A stretch of 64,000 nucleotides of DNA from Algibacter sp045066735 (GCF_045066735.1 NZ_JBISHH010000026.1:1-64000); one strand, 5' to 3'; positions 35,141-45,900 are shown, counted from the first letter of the stretch. Notes: a model not told the origin generated them from the sequence alone. Numbers and translations are program-made.

Positions 35141-35505
35141 AAAGCATTAATTAAAAGTAACAACCAGCCACTAACCAGAAGCAGTCCACCAATGGGAGTA
35201 ATTGGCCCTAAAAAACGAAGTTTTTTTTCTTTTGCGTCAGATAAAATTAAACCATAAATACTGAATGAGAATAAAATAATTCCTATTGTAAAACACCAGT
35301 AAATTTCAGATGTTCCATAATTAGCGTTTAAGCCCAAACACAAAAGAACAATAGCATGATACATTTGATATTTTACACCAACTTCAAAACTGTGTAATTG
35401 ATCTTCAGATAAAATTTTTTTTAAAGCATGTGCTCCAAAAGCACCAAAAATTACTGATAACATGCCAAAAATAGCTCCGGTTGCAATTATAATTTGTTGT
35501 GTCAT
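35137..35505 (-). CDS. DUF423 family membrane protein (YgdD-like)
   Basis: 122 residues with four hydrophobic segments. The family words are 'GAIFGMLSVIFGAFGAHALKK', 'EVGVKYQMYHAIVLL' and a final 'ITPIGGLLLVSGWLLL'. An inner-membrane protein of unknown function. It is the last gene of a minus-strand run from map. The stop codon overlaps the apbE stop region by 4 bp, so transcripts from the two strands converge without a spacer. Confidence 0.9.
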   Translation of the reverse strand: MTQQIIIATGAIFGMLSVIFGAFGAHALKKILSEDQLHSFEVGVKYQMYHAIVLLCLGLNANYGTSEIYWCFTIGIILFSFSIYGLILSDAKEKKLRFLGPITPIGGLLLVSGWLLLLINAF

Positions 35506-35533
35506 AATTCAGTAAATATTTAAGTGTATTTTT

Positions 35534-36307
35534 TTATTTATAAACCACTGGAATAATTTCTCCTTTAGCTAGGCAATATTTTTTTATGGCTTCCGCGGAA
35601 AGAGTGGCAGTATAATCAACTTCTTTTACAGTAAAACCTATGCTGCGTAGTTTATCGAAATAATCTTGGCCATAAACACGAACATGATCATATTGGCCAA
35701 ATATATTAGCACGTTCTGCTTTATCAGTAATGGTATCATCTTCAAAAGTATGAGTTCTTAATAAATCTTGAGGAATTTGAAAAATACCCATACCACCTGG
35801 TCTTAGAACACGATACAGTTCTTGCATAGCTTTAGTATCATCTGGGATATGTTCTAAAACATGATTGCATAAAATAACATCGTAACTATTGTCTTCGAAA
35901 GGTAAATTGCAAATATCTGCTTTTACATCAGCAATAGGCGAAAGCAAATCTGTTGTGGTGTAATTTATGTTTTTAAGAGCTCTAAATCGTTTTAAAAAGC
36001 ACTGTTCTGGTGCAAAATGAAGTACACTTTTTCTCTTTATAGTTTCAGAAAAGAAATCTGTTTCATTTTTTAAATATAGCCATAATAATCTATGCCTTTC
36101 TAGCGAAAGGGTAGAAGGTGATAGCACATTGTCACGTTGTTTTTCGTAACCATAAGATAAAAAGCTTTTAAAACTTTTACCATCTATCGGGTCTGTGTAT
36201 CTGTTTCCTTTTAAAAAGAAAGCCAAAATAGGGCGCGCAACATAGCTTAGCCTTATTAACAAAGGCCTAGGAATAATATTTAATATAAGTTTAAAGAGCT
36301 TCTTCAA
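35534..36307 (-). CDS. SAM-dependent class I methyltransferase
   Basis: 257 residues. A Methyltransf_11-type Rossmann fold is visible at the centre: 'VLHFAPEQ' replaces the usual glycine-rich motif I, then 'ADVKADICNLPFEDNSYDVILCNHVLEHIPDDTKAMQELYRVLRPGG' covers the SAM-binding acidic loop and motifs II-III. 'FAPEQ' in place of 'DxGxG' is seen in a subgroup of these enzymes. A hydrophobic N-terminal patch (about 1-30) may attach it to the membrane. The substrate is unknown. It is 6 bp downstream of the DUF3050-like gene, in the map run. Confidence 0.85.
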   Translation of the reverse strand: MKKLFKLILNIIPRPLLIRLSYVARPILAFFLKGNRYTDPIDGKSFKSFLSYGYEKQRDNVLSPSTLSLERHRLLWLYLKNETDFFSETIKRKSVLHFAPEQCFLKRFRALKNINYTTTDLLSPIADVKADICNLPFEDNSYDVILCNHVLEHIPDDTKAMQELYRVLRPGGMGIFQIPQDLLRTHTFEDDTITDKAERANIFGQYDHVRVYGQDYFDKLRSIGFTVKEVDYTATLSAEAIKKYCLAKGEIIPVVYK

Positions 36308-36313
36308 GTGATA

Positions 36314-37099
36314 TTAAGCTAATGCTTTGTTTGATGTAATTAATGCTGAAATACCATCCCAAAGCGCAATTCTATATCTTAATGCATCTTGGGCTGTTTC
36401 TAAAGCTTCTGTCCATTTTATTTGATTGTTACCACATAATTCCTCAATCATTTTTAATGATAGCGGACCATGCTCGTCGCCATCCAATTCAATATGGCGT
36501 TCCAAATAATAGGTTAATTTACTGTAAGAGGCTTTGTGTTGTTGTTCCGATTGGTTAATGATTTGAAAAAACATATCAGGAATAACATCTTCTCTGCCAA
36601 AAGTAAAAGCAGCGGCAATTTTATGCGGAGCTTTAGTAGCAATAGCTTTAAAGGAAAAAGCCACAAAATCTTTAGTGCCTTTAGGTAAATTTAAAACTTC
36701 AATAGCTTTTGATACAGCAATACCTTGATCTATTTTTTTTATGAATGCTTCAATATTAGTTGTGCTTGCACCAATTTGTTGCATGGCATCCAAATACATT
36801 TCGAAATGACTTTTTGGTTCTCCAAATTCGTTAATATCACTTTCCTCTCCTAAAACAATTTCGTTTATAAAACGTGCCGTAGACGGATGTTTTACTGGGG
36901 TCCAAGGTACTGATGTATTGGTTAAATGGTTTTGCAACGCTTTTAGTAAACTCATAAAATCCCAAACGGCAAATACATGCTGTTCCATAAAGGTTTTTAT
37001 ATCATTAACTGATGCTAAATTACTATATAGTTTATGTGAATTAAGTGCTTCGCGTAATGGTTTTAACGCGTTTTCTACAGATTCAATAGTTATGTTCAT
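36314..37099 (-). CDS. DUF3050-like protein (predicted heme-oxygenase-like fold)
   Basis: 261 residues, mostly alpha-helical. 'FMEQHVFAVWDFMSLLKALQ' and 'YLERHIELDGDEHGPLS' contain the His, Glu and Asp positions expected for a di-metal site in the heme-oxygenase-like di-iron superfamily. Family membership is from memory of DUF3050. No signal peptide; cytoplasmic. It is 8 bp downstream of map and 6 bp upstream of the methyltransferase gene, so the three are likely one transcript. An oxidative modification reaction is possible but unproven. Confidence 0.78.
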   Translation of the reverse strand: MNITIESVENALKPLREALNSHKLYSNLASVNDIKTFMEQHVFAVWDFMSLLKALQNHLTNTSVPWTPVKHPSTARFINEIVLGEESDINEFGEPKSHFEMYLDAMQQIGASTTNIEAFIKKIDQGIAVSKAIEVLNLPKGTKDFVAFSFKAIATKAPHKIAAAFTFGREDVIPDMFFQIINQSEQQHKASYSKLTYYLERHIELDGDEHGPLSLKMIEELCGNNQIKWTEALETAQDALRYRIALWDGISALITSNKALA

Positions 37100-37107
37100 A
37101 TGTTATT

Positions 37108-37926
37108 TTACAGTACTAATGCGTTTTGGCGAAACTCATCTTCCTCATTGCTTGTAATACCTAATGCATCGTAGATGTACGCGAAGGTTGAAAGTAATTC
37201 TGGTTTTCCATCTACTAGAGCCACATCATGCTCAAAGTGTGCAGAAGGTTTATTATCTTGTGTTGTAATAGTCCAACCATCTCTATGTTGTTTTATACGA
37301 TGCGTTCCTAAGTTAATCATAGGCTCGATAGCAACCACCATACCATCAATAAATTTCTTTCCTCTACCACGTTTTCCGTAGTTAGGCATTTCTGGATCTT
37401 CATGCATTTTTGAGCCTAAGCCATGACCAACTAATTCTCGAACTACGCCATAACCATGATCTTCACAATATTTTTGAATGGCATAACCAACATCTCCCAC
37501 ACGATTATTAGCTTTAAATTCGCGAATACCAACGTATAAAGATTCTTTAGTAACTTGAAGTAATTTTTCTGTTTCAGGATCAATTTCTCCAACCGCAAAA
37601 GTATAAGCGTGATCACCATAAAAACCATTTTTTAAAGCACCACAATCTATCGAAATAATATCGCCTTCAACTAAAGGTGTATTATTAGGAATACCATGTA
37701 CTACTTGTGTGTTTGGACTCATACAAAGTGTATTTGGAAAATCGTAAAGTCCTAAAAAACCAGGTATAGCACCATGGTCTCTAATGTGTTCTTCGGCAAT
37801 TTTATCTAGTTGAAGCGTTGTTACACCTGGCTTTAATGCCTTGGCAACTTCGCCTAATGTTTTAGAGACAATTAAGGCGCTTTCGCGCATTAATTCAATT
37901 TCTTCTTTTGTTTTTATTACTATCAT
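37108..37926 (-). CDS. map: Methionine aminopeptidase, type I
   Basis: Removes the initiator Met from nascent proteins. 272 residues with the five metal ligands of the pita-bread fold visible: the two Asp of 'ISIDCGALKNGFYGDHAYTF', the His of 'GHGLGSKMHEDP', the Glu of 'VAIEPMINLG' and the Glu of 'SAHFEHDVALV'. The first gene of a four-gene minus-strand run with closely spaced followers, preceded by a -7 element. Confidence 0.96.
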   Translation of the reverse strand: MIVIKTKEEIELMRESALIVSKTLGEVAKALKPGVTTLQLDKIAEEHIRDHGAIPGFLGLYDFPNTLCMSPNTQVVHGIPNNTPLVEGDIISIDCGALKNGFYGDHAYTFAVGEIDPETEKLLQVTKESLYVGIREFKANNRVGDVGYAIQKYCEDHGYGVVRELVGHGLGSKMHEDPEMPNYGKRGRGKKFIDGMVVAIEPMINLGTHRIKQHRDGWTITTQDNKPSAHFEHDVALVDGKPELLSTFAYIYDALGITSNEEDEFRQNALVL

Positions 37927-37943
37927 ATTTTAAAAAATAATGG

Positions 37944-37951
37944 CAAAGATA
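37944..37951 (-). promoter_or_regulatory. Predicted -7 element of the map operon
   Basis: On the minus strand TATCTTTG matches TAnnTTTG exactly, 17 bp before the map start codon. No TTG is present at the expected -33 position. Confidence 0.4.
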
Positions 37952-38004
37952 CTTAAATTGCTACTACTTAAATGTGTTTGAAATGCAGATACTCAACCTT
38001 CAAA

Positions 38005-38409
38005 CTATTTCAAGAAGCTAAAAAAACCTTTTTTCTGTTTAGGAATTACTGGTGTTTCATTCGTCAGTATTTGATAAACTTCACCCCAACCAATAAAACC
38101 ACCAATATTTCTATCGTCAATAAAAATATCAGCATTAATTTTTCTACTAATATCATTGGTGTATTCTTCTCCAGCAAAACTGTTGTTTATAGCATAAAAG
38201 CTGATGCCGTTTGCTTCACAGAAAGCAACGGCTTCATCTAATCTTTTACCACATCTGTAAGTCCATAGAACTAAACGATGCCCATCTTGTTGTAACTTTT
38301 TTAAAGTTTCGAAAGCAAATATCATGGGCTTTCCTATTTTAGGATAAGCATCTTCAACTACAGTACCATCAAAATCGACAGCAATTATTTTTGTGTTATT
38401 AAAATTCAT
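38005..38409 (-). CDS. Small HAD-like hydrolase
   Basis: 134 residues from the Met at 38409; an upstream in-frame Met at 38430 would add seven residues. HAD motif I is 'AVDFDGTVVED' with the nucleophile Asp and the second Asp two residues on, motif II is the Thr of 'LVLWTYR', and the distal acidic residues are in 'IFIDDRNIGG'. There is essentially no cap domain, resembling the BT0820-type small hydrolases of Bacteroidota. It probably dephosphorylates a small metabolite. It lies 25-50 bp after gpmI on the same strand, likely cotranscribed. Confidence 0.85.
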   Translation of the reverse strand: MNFNNTKIIAVDFDGTVVEDAYPKIGKPMIFAFETLKKLQQDGHRLVLWTYRCGKRLDEAVAFCEANGISFYAINNSFAGEEYTNDISRKINADIFIDDRNIGGFIGWGEVYQILTNETPVIPKQKKGFFSFLK

Positions 38410-38455
38410 ATTATTAGCGGAGGGTTGCAAATACTATAATTTCTGTATTTGATGT

Positions 38456-39967
38456 TTAAATTAAAGCATGTCGTGTCATTGCTTTTGGTTGTTCTACACC
38501 TATAAGTTTTAAAATCGTTGGAGCCATATCACCTAAAACTCCATCTTTAATACTCTTTAAGTCGTTGTCTATTAAAATAACAGGTACAGGGTTTGTTGTA
38601 TGTGCTGTATTTGGAGAACCATCTGGGTTAATCATGGTTTCACAATTACCGTGGTCGGCAATTAATAGGGTAGTGTACCCGTTTTCTAAACCTGTTGTTA
38701 CTACTTTGTTTACACAAGTATCAACGGCTTCGCACGCTTTTATTGCAGCTTCCATAACACCAGTGTGTCCAACCATATCACCATTTGCAAAATTTAAGCA
38801 AACAAAATCGGCTTCTCCTTTTTGTAATTCAGGAACTAAGGCATCGGTAAGCTCAAAAGCACTCATTTCTGGTTGTAAATCGTAAGTCGCTACTTTTGGC
38901 GAGTTTTTTAAAATTCGAGATTCGCCTTCGAAAGGAGTTTCTTGTCCACCTGAAAAGAAAAAAGTAACGTGTGGGTATTTTTCAGTCTCGGCTATTCTAA
39001 TTTGCTTTTTTCCATTTTTGGATAAAACCTCACCAAGAGTTTCTGTAATGTTATCTTTATTGAAAATTACTTTTATACCTTTAAAAGCATCGTTATAGTT
39101 AGTGATGGTTACATAGTATAAATCTAATTTTTTTGTGTCGTATTCTGGGAAATCTTGTTGGTTTAACATTTCGGTTAACTCACGACCTCTATCTGTTCTA
39201 AAATTAAAGAAGATAACCACATCATCCTTTTCTACTTTAGCTACAGCCTCATTATTTTCAGTAATAATTAATGGTTTGATAAACTCATCGGTAACATCAT
39301 TATCATAATTAGCTTGTATTTCCGCAGCAGGATTATTGGTTTTAGTTCCAACATTGTTTACAATAGCATCGTAAGCTAGTTTAACACGTTCCCAACGTTT
39401 ATCTCTATCCATTGCATAGTAACGCCCTGTAATAGTTGCTATTTTTGCTTTTGTACCTTCAGTATATTTTTGTAAATCTTCAACATAACCTTTACCAGAT
39501 TTTGGATCGACATCTCTACCATCTGTAAAAGCATGAACATAAGAGTTTACACCTGCTTTATTGGCTGCGTCTATAAAACCACGTAAATGGCTAGTATGTG
39601 CATGTACACCACCATCGCTCAATAATCCTAAAAAGTGAACATTTTTGTTATTATCAGCAGCGTATTTTAAAGCATCTATTAATACTTTTTCATCTTTAAG
39701 TGTATCTTGTTCTATAGCTAGATTAATTTTAGCTAAATCTTGATACACAATTCTACCTGCTCCTAAATTCATATGGCCAACTTCACTATTTCCCATTTGG
39801 CCTTCTGGTAAACCTACATTTAGACCATCGGTCCTTAAAGTAGCAAAGGGATATTTTTTATATAGAGAATCTATGAACGGTGTGTTGGCATTATCGATAG
39901 CTGAAACTTTTGGGTCTGGAGAGTTTCCCCAACCGTCTAGAATCATTAAGATTACTTTTTTATTCAT
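38456..39967 (-). CDS. gpmI: 2,3-bisphosphoglycerate-independent phosphoglycerate mutase
   Basis: A glycolytic/gluconeogenic enzyme interconverting 3- and 2-phosphoglycerate through a phosphoserine. 503 residues, normal for iPGM. 'ILDGWGNSP' (metal Asp), 'GQMGNSEVGHMNLGAGR' (Ser nucleophile in the GNSEVGH word), 'HAFTDGRDVDPKSG', 'FFNFRTDRGRELT' and the late metal site 'LNFANGDMVGHTG' and 'IADHGNCE' are all present. Metal-dependent, cytoplasmic. Confidence 0.97.
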   Translation of the reverse strand: MNKKVILMILDGWGNSPDPKVSAIDNANTPFIDSLYKKYPFATLRTDGLNVGLPEGQMGNSEVGHMNLGAGRIVYQDLAKINLAIEQDTLKDEKVLIDALKYAADNNKNVHFLGLLSDGGVHAHTSHLRGFIDAANKAGVNSYVHAFTDGRDVDPKSGKGYVEDLQKYTEGTKAKIATITGRYYAMDRDKRWERVKLAYDAIVNNVGTKTNNPAAEIQANYDNDVTDEFIKPLIITENNEAVAKVEKDDVVIFFNFRTDRGRELTEMLNQQDFPEYDTKKLDLYYVTITNYNDAFKGIKVIFNKDNITETLGEVLSKNGKKQIRIAETEKYPHVTFFFSGGQETPFEGESRILKNSPKVATYDLQPEMSAFELTDALVPELQKGEADFVCLNFANGDMVGHTGVMEAAIKACEAVDTCVNKVVTTGLENGYTTLLIADHGNCETMINPDGSPNTAHTTNPVPVILIDNDLKSIKDGVLGDMAPTILKLIGVEQPKAMTRHALI

Positions 39968-39994
39968 TTTATTTGAGAATTTTATGAAACACTA

Positions 39995-40002
39995 CAAAGA
40001 TA
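39995..40002 (-). promoter_or_regulatory. Predicted -7 element of gpmI
   Basis: On the minus strand TATCTTTG matches TAnnTTTG exactly, 27 bp before the gpmI start. No clear TTG lies at the usual -33 position. Confidence 0.4.
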
Positions 40003-40222
40003 CATAACTTGACCTAAGTGACCATTAAATATAGCTTGAAAATAGCGTGTTTAATTGGGGTTTGTAGATATGTTTAAAAATGGAGGTTTTGCTTAATTAT
40101 ATCGAAATTAAATGAATAAAACTCAATATTATTTAATTTTTATGTAACACTTTAAAGTTTGCGTCGTCTTTTAAGTATATCAAAAAACATAATCAATTTA
40201 ATCAAATCAAAAATCTTTCATC

Positions 40223-40621
40223 ATGAAAAAATCAATCATTATTTCCGCAATCGCATTATGCTTTTCTTTAGGAACCGTAAATGCAACACCTTTAAATTCA
40301 ACTCCTAATACTTTAGAAAGTGTACGCTATTTTAAAGTGAACTCTTTTTGTGTCTCTATCGCTTTAGGTGATATAGATACCGTTATGAAGTTGTTATCTT
40401 TAGGTGAAGACGTAAATCAAATTTCTAATGGCATGACGCCGGCTATGTACGCCGCAAAGTTTAACAGAACTGAAATTCTGGAACTTTTAATAATACATGG
40501 GGCAGATTTGAAAGCTAAGAATTCTAAAAAAATGACAGCTGCTAAATATGCTGAAATTCATGGCGCTTCAGATGCTGCTTTAATAATAGAAGAAACATTA
40601 GCCTCGAAAAAGAAAAAATAA
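40223..40621 (+). CDS. Exported ankyrin-repeat protein
   Basis: 132 residues. A signal peptide (about 1-21, ending VNAT) directs it to the periplasm. The mature part has two to three ankyrin repeats: 'ALGDIDTVMKLLSLGEDVNQISNGMTPAMYAAKFNRTEILELLIIHGADLKAKNSKKMTAAKYAEIHG' reads as consecutive helix-turn-helix repeats. The final residues are Lys-rich. A protein-binding role is likely, partner unknown. A single gene with a start directly after an A-rich leader and its own terminator. Confidence 0.87.
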   Translation: MKKSIIISAIALCFSLGTVNATPLNSTPNTLESVRYFKVNSFCVSIALGDIDTVMKLLSLGEDVNQISNGMTPAMYAAKFNRTEILELLIIHGADLKAKNSKKMTAAKYAEIHGASDAALIIEETLASKKKK

Positions 40622-40660
40622 TTATTAGCATACATAATTATTTTGAGTTAGTCACTCTAA

Positions 40661-40691
40661 AAAAAAAGCTGCCTTAATTGGTGGCTTTTTT
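40661..40691 (+). terminator. Terminator after the ankyrin gene
   Basis: A stem of 40661-40673 against 40680-40691, closing fully if two G-U pairs are allowed, with a 6-nt loop and a trailing T run. Confidence 0.75.
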
Positions 40692-41036
40692 GTTTCAGGG
40701 TTTTTAGTATTGTTCATAAAAAAAAAGCAGCTATAAAATATAACTGCTCATTTTCAATTAAAAAAAAACTAACTCAAACTATAATAATATTTTCTCTCAA
40801 AACTTATTTAGGTTGTTGTTTGATATCTACTAAACTTTAAACGATATAATAACGACTTCCTTTTACAATAATATCTCATTATTAAGGTTTTGGCTATAAT
40901 TTATGATTCAATATGTATAAAATATCAGTTATTTTAAGGGTTTTTACTGATGGGTACAATAATATTTGAAATTATAGAGGCATTAAGTTTGTTTCAGTAA
41001 TAACTTATTATTTTAAGTTGATTAGAATATAAAGTA
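40692..41036. other. AT-rich intergenic stretch between ankyrin gene and susD
   Basis: Together with the two flanking terminators it makes a 476-bp gene-free stretch (40622-41097). It shows only AT-rich sequence, with a weak possible hairpin around 40725-40750. No gene or RNA was recognised. Confidence 0.5.
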
Positions 41037-41070
41037 AAAGCGACAAATCGAATTTTCGATTTGTCGCTTT
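41037..41070 (-). terminator. Strong terminator of the susC-susD operon
   Basis: A perfect 16-bp inverted repeat (41037-41052 with 41055-41070) with a 2-base centre, followed on the minus strand by a T-rich run. It begins 28 bp beyond the susD stop. The T run on the plus side would also let it act in the other direction. Confidence 0.85.
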
Positions 41071-41097
41071 TAGATAAACAATCTTAACTAAAATCTA

Positions 41098-42882
41098 CTA
41101 GTAACCAGGGTTTTGTAGTAGGTTATCATTAAGACCTAGTTGAGTTGTTGGTAAAGGGAATAAATAGTTGTCTATAGAAAAGTTACGCGTTGAAGCGGGT
41201 TGTATAACAAGACATTCTCTCATTCCTACTCCCGTTGTTGTGCTCTCCGGACTGTGGCTGTAAGAGCTAGGAGTGTATAATGTGTCATTACCTTCATAGA
41301 TAGTGCCTTCAATAACGGCACCATAAACAGCTTCGCCTAATTCTTGCTCTGCAATTCCCCATCGTCTTAAATCACTATATCTAGAACCTCCCTCGGCATA
41401 AAGCTCAATAGCACGCTCTCTTCTAATTTCAGTTTTTATATCCATACCATTTGCACTCAAGAAAGCATTTGTAAGGGCTGGTAAACCTGCTCTAGCCTTA
41501 ATTAAGTTAATCGATTCGTTCATTTGAGCATCAGTTAAGCTTCCATTTAATTCGTAAAGCGCTTCTGCATACATTAAATACACTTCAGCTAAACGTAGTA
41601 AAGGAATGTCGTAAGCTTCTGTTTCTGTTACTCTATAGGCATTTTCTGTACCCCAATTCCAACTCATAAATTTAGAGTTAAAGTAGCCGTTATTTCCTGT
41701 TCCGCTTAAAACAACATCGCCATTTTGCGGTATTTCTCCAAGGTTTCTGTGGTAAGTGAAATAAGCTCTCATTCTATAATCTCTATTTTGAAATTCATCT
41801 GGTGTATTGGCGTAGCCTAAGAATTTATCAGATTGGTCAATTGGTAAGCCATCGTCACATAAAAATAAATCCATCATTTTTCTACTCGGTTTCAACCTGC
41901 CTTCATAAACATGACTTACAAGCGTATTGGCTTGTCTAAATGTAAAGTCGTACTTACCGTATAAAATATATTCTTTATTTGTTGCTTTATCTAACCCTGC
42001 AGGGTTAGATCCGCCGTCTTCTAAATTAAATAGAAAGTTTGAACTTAAATTGTCAAGGGCACCATTATAGTCCCATAATTCATAAGCTCCAGAATTCATT
42101 ACTGCCTGACTCAGTGTAACAACCTCCTCTAAGTAAGTGTTTATATTTGTAGCTTCGAAACCAGCACTTCCGGCTCCAGAGTTTATACCGTCACCATCTG
42201 TAGATGTTCCTACATATTTCATCCAAGTAGCTTCGTGCAATAAAACTTCGGCTTTAAAGGCCATAGCGGCTTCTTTACTAATTTTTCCTTTATCTTCTCC
42301 ACCTATACTGGTTTCATTTGGTAGACCAGCAATAGCATCATCCAAATCTGTTATAATTTGGGCAACTACTTCATATCTACTATTTCTAGGACCATATAAT
42401 TCTGGTGAGTTTACATCTAAAGAAGATGTTACTAAGGTTACACCGCCATAACGCTGTACTAAAAAGAAATATTGATAAGCTCTATGGAATTTGGAAGCTG
42501 CTACATACGGAACAATACTTTCATCTCCATTGTATGTTTCAGCTCTTTCTATGAGCAGGTTTATATCACGAATATATTCGTAAGTATCTGTATAGTAGTC
42601 ATCATCTACTGGAGCTAAAGTTTCTCCTCTCGCATATTCTTGCATATCGCCACCTTCAAAAAAGCCAACTAAATCTGAACCGTGATCTGAGAAAATACCT
42701 TGATCACCCCATCCCATTAAATAGGTGTAAAACCTGTTTGAACCTGTTAGAAAATGTTCGGCTTCATTGTAATACACGTCGTCGGTGATTGAAGCGGGTG
42801 GTGTTAAGTTTATAAACTCATCTTCACAAGATGTAAAAAACACCATTATGCATGGTACTATTGTATATAATATCTTTTTCAT
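41098..42882 (-). CDS. SusD/RagB-family outer-membrane glycan-binding lipoprotein
   Basis: About 594 residues from MKKILYTIV (42882). An alternative start at 42903 overlaps the susC stop as TAATG and would add seven residues; the frame is open further to 42933. The lipobox is FFTSC, then 'EDEFINLTPPASITDDVYYNEAEHF'. The SusD alpha-helical TPR core follows, with the RagB words 'YLMYAEALYELNGSLTDAQMNESINLIKARAGLP' and 'IRRERAIELYAEGGSRYSDLRRWG', and a C-terminal 'YLFPLPTTQLGLNDNLLQNPGY' typical of the family. It acts as the lid of the SusC channel on the cell surface, binding oligosaccharide released from the polymer. It is translated with susC in one operon. Confidence 0.95.
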   Translation of the reverse strand: MKKILYTIVPCIMVFFTSCEDEFINLTPPASITDDVYYNEAEHFLTGSNRFYTYLMGWGDQGIFSDHGSDLVGFFEGGDMQEYARGETLAPVDDDYYTDTYEYIRDINLLIERAETYNGDESIVPYVAASKFHRAYQYFFLVQRYGGVTLVTSSLDVNSPELYGPRNSRYEVVAQIITDLDDAIAGLPNETSIGGEDKGKISKEAAMAFKAEVLLHEATWMKYVGTSTDGDGINSGAGSAGFEATNINTYLEEVVTLSQAVMNSGAYELWDYNGALDNLSSNFLFNLEDGGSNPAGLDKATNKEYILYGKYDFTFRQANTLVSHVYEGRLKPSRKMMDLFLCDDGLPIDQSDKFLGYANTPDEFQNRDYRMRAYFTYHRNLGEIPQNGDVVLSGTGNNGYFNSKFMSWNWGTENAYRVTETEAYDIPLLRLAEVYLMYAEALYELNGSLTDAQMNESINLIKARAGLPALTNAFLSANGMDIKTEIRRERAIELYAEGGSRYSDLRRWGIAEQELGEAVYGAVIEGTIYEGNDTLYTPSSYSHSPESTTTGVGMRECLVIQPASTRNFSIDNYLFPLPTTQLGLNDNLLQNPGY

Positions 42883-42902
42883 TTGTATTTGTATTTTATT
42901 CA

Positions 42903-45900
42903 TTAAAGAGAAACTTTTAAACCTAATGCCCAAGTTCGCATAAATGGATATGTAGCATTGTTTGCTCCTGCTTGTGATTCAGGATCGTATCCATCCTTTA
43001 CACTTGTCAATTCAAATAAATCATTACCTGAGAAATAAACTCTAAATGTATCAATAGGTGTATTTCCTATTTTAAGTCCTTTTACATTGTATCCAACGAT
43101 TAAAGATTTTAATCTTACATATTTATTGTTTTGTTTCATGAAATCTTTATTGATATAGTTCCAGTTGGCAACATTTCTTTGTGTAGATAGTCTTGGGAAT
43201 TCCGCATTTGGATTATCTTCGGTCCATGTTTTACCTAACCAAGTTGCAGATTGATTTTGCCATATTTGTTGAAATGGTGCTGAGAAATATCCTGTTCTTA
43301 CAATATTTTGGTTTAATGTTCCTTGGAAAAAGGCACTCATATCCCAATTTTTGTATTTAACATCGAAATTAAACCCAAACACATGATGTGCGGCAGAATC
43401 TCCATGATATTTTAAATCTTCAGTATCAATAACGCCATCTTCATTTGTATCTACAATTCTTGTATCTCCAGGTACTAAACCTGCAGTTGTACCTTGAGCA
43501 GGTAATATACCGCCAGAATATTCGGCATAGTAGGCGTCTACTTCGGCTTGGTTAGCGAAATATCCATCGGTATTATAAAGGTAAAAAGAGTTAATAGGTT
43601 TACCTTCAACCACTCTTTCATCAGTATTGTCGCTAGTATCTACTAGATTTAATCCAGCAACAAAAGCGTCTGCACCATCATAACTTACAACTTTATTTCT
43701 TGAGTCGCTTAAATTGGCAGCTACGCTTACATCAAAATCCCCAAGTTGACCTCTCCAACCTAATTGAACTTCCCAACCTTTTGTTTGTAAATCTCCAGAG
43801 TTTGTAAGTGGAGCAGATGCTCCTAAAATATCTGGATATACCAAGCTAATAAGCATGTCTTTATTGTCTTTTTGATAAAGGTCAACAGATCCAAATACTG
43901 AGTTGTTGAATAGTTTAAAATCTACACCTATTTCTTTAGTTAATATACGTTCCCAAGTTGTAGTGTTACTAAATAGACTACTTGCTATAGAAGTTACTTG
44001 TTGTCCAGCGTTGGTTTGCCCAAAAACAGTGTTTCCAAACCCTACTGTTGATAAGTAACCAAAGTTTCCAAAGCCAGATGTACTACCTAATTCTCCATAA
44101 CCACCGCGTAATTTCAAGAATGAAAGTGTGTTACTGTCGCTTAGAAAATCTTCTGCGGTTAGAACCCATCCTCCAGAAACACTGAAGTAGTTAGACCATT
44201 TTTGACCTTCGGCGAATCTAGAAGACCCATCTCTTCTTCCTTGAAGTTCGAATAAATATTTAGATTTATAATCGTAATTTACACGCCCAATGTAGCCAAA
44301 AGCACCCCAGGTATTTCCACCACCTGCTGTTTCAATATTCTGATCTGTAGCACCTAAATTTAAATCATAAACACCATAATCTACAAAGCCAAATCTTTTA
44401 GCTCTAAGACCGTTGTTTTCATTTTTCTCAGCTTCAACAGCTAATAGTCCTGATACATTATGATCTCCAAATGTGTTGCTGTAATTTAAAGAAGCTTTAT
44501 AGTTCTTGTAGATAACATTGCTAGTTTCTTCCTCAATATACGTGTTGCTTGGAGCATTTATATAGGTTGCAAAATCTCCTTGCCAGCTATGAAGAGGAAC
44601 TGATAATACATATTCTTGATCTTCACTGTTTTGTTTACTAAATGCGTAAGAACCTGCTAAATTTAGGTTGTCTGTAAGTTTATAAGTCGCTTGTGCAAAA
44701 ATCTTCATTTGCTCATCTATAAAATTTTGACGTCCTCCATCTATAACCTGTGCAACAGCATTTCTTTGACCTGCAATATCAACACCACCAAAAACAGAGT
44801 AGTATTGTCCTTGATCATTATAAGCAGGAAATAAAGGTGCATCATATGCCGCGGCATCTCTTGCTAGACCGCCAACGGGCCCTGAAAAGTGTCTATGAAA
44901 ATAAGTAATGTTTGTATTTAAACTTAGCCTATCGCTTACATCTACATTGTAACTAGCAGCAAAATTGTATCTATCTGAAGAGTCATCTGCCACTTTTAGT
45001 CCACCTACATTTTCATCATACCCGGCAGAAATTCGGAAGTTACTTTTTTCTGAACCACCAGACACACTAAAGTTATGTTGGCTCGAAAATGAGTTTCCGA
45101 AAAGGTCATCAAATCTATTCCCTTCGGCTAGCCATACTCTACCGTTAATTGGTAAATCGTAGTAACCTTCTTCACCAGCAGCTATTCTTTCTAAAATCTC
45201 TCTATTATCCCAAAAGAAATATCTCGGTGCTTTTCCAGCTGCAATATCTGAGTCCACCGCAGCAAGATAAATATCTCCATATTCCGTCATTGTAGGTGTT
45301 GGAGGTCTAATTCCAATAGTACCCATTCTCAATACTGTACTAAAATCAACCTTAACATCTCCTTTACCTTTTTTTGTTGTAACTAAAACAACACCTCCAG
45401 CAGCTCTAGAACCATAAACTGAGGCTGATCCACCTTTTAAGACACTAATACTTTCGATATCGTTTGGATTCATATCATTAAATGATGATGAATTTATGGC
45501 AGGAACACCATCAATTACTATCAGCGGGGCAATCCCGTTAACTGATGATGATCCTCTAATAAGAAAGTTAACATCTTCATTACCTGGCCTAGAGGAAGTA
45601 CGTGTAACTACCAATCCAGGTGTTCTACCTTGTAATGCAAGAGCAGGGCTACCAACAGCTAAATCTTCAAAAGCTTCAGCTTTAATTTGCTCTACAGCAC
45701 CTGTTAATGTTTCCTTTTTTGCTGAGCCATACCCAACTACTATAACTTCGTCTAAGGCAGCAACGTCAGATTCTAATGTTACATCTATTTTTGATTTACT
45801 CCCAACAGTAATTTCTTTTGTTACATAACCTATGTAAGAAAACGAAATAACTGCACTGTTTGAAGGTACTGTAATACTGTAATTTCCATCAAAGTCTGTT

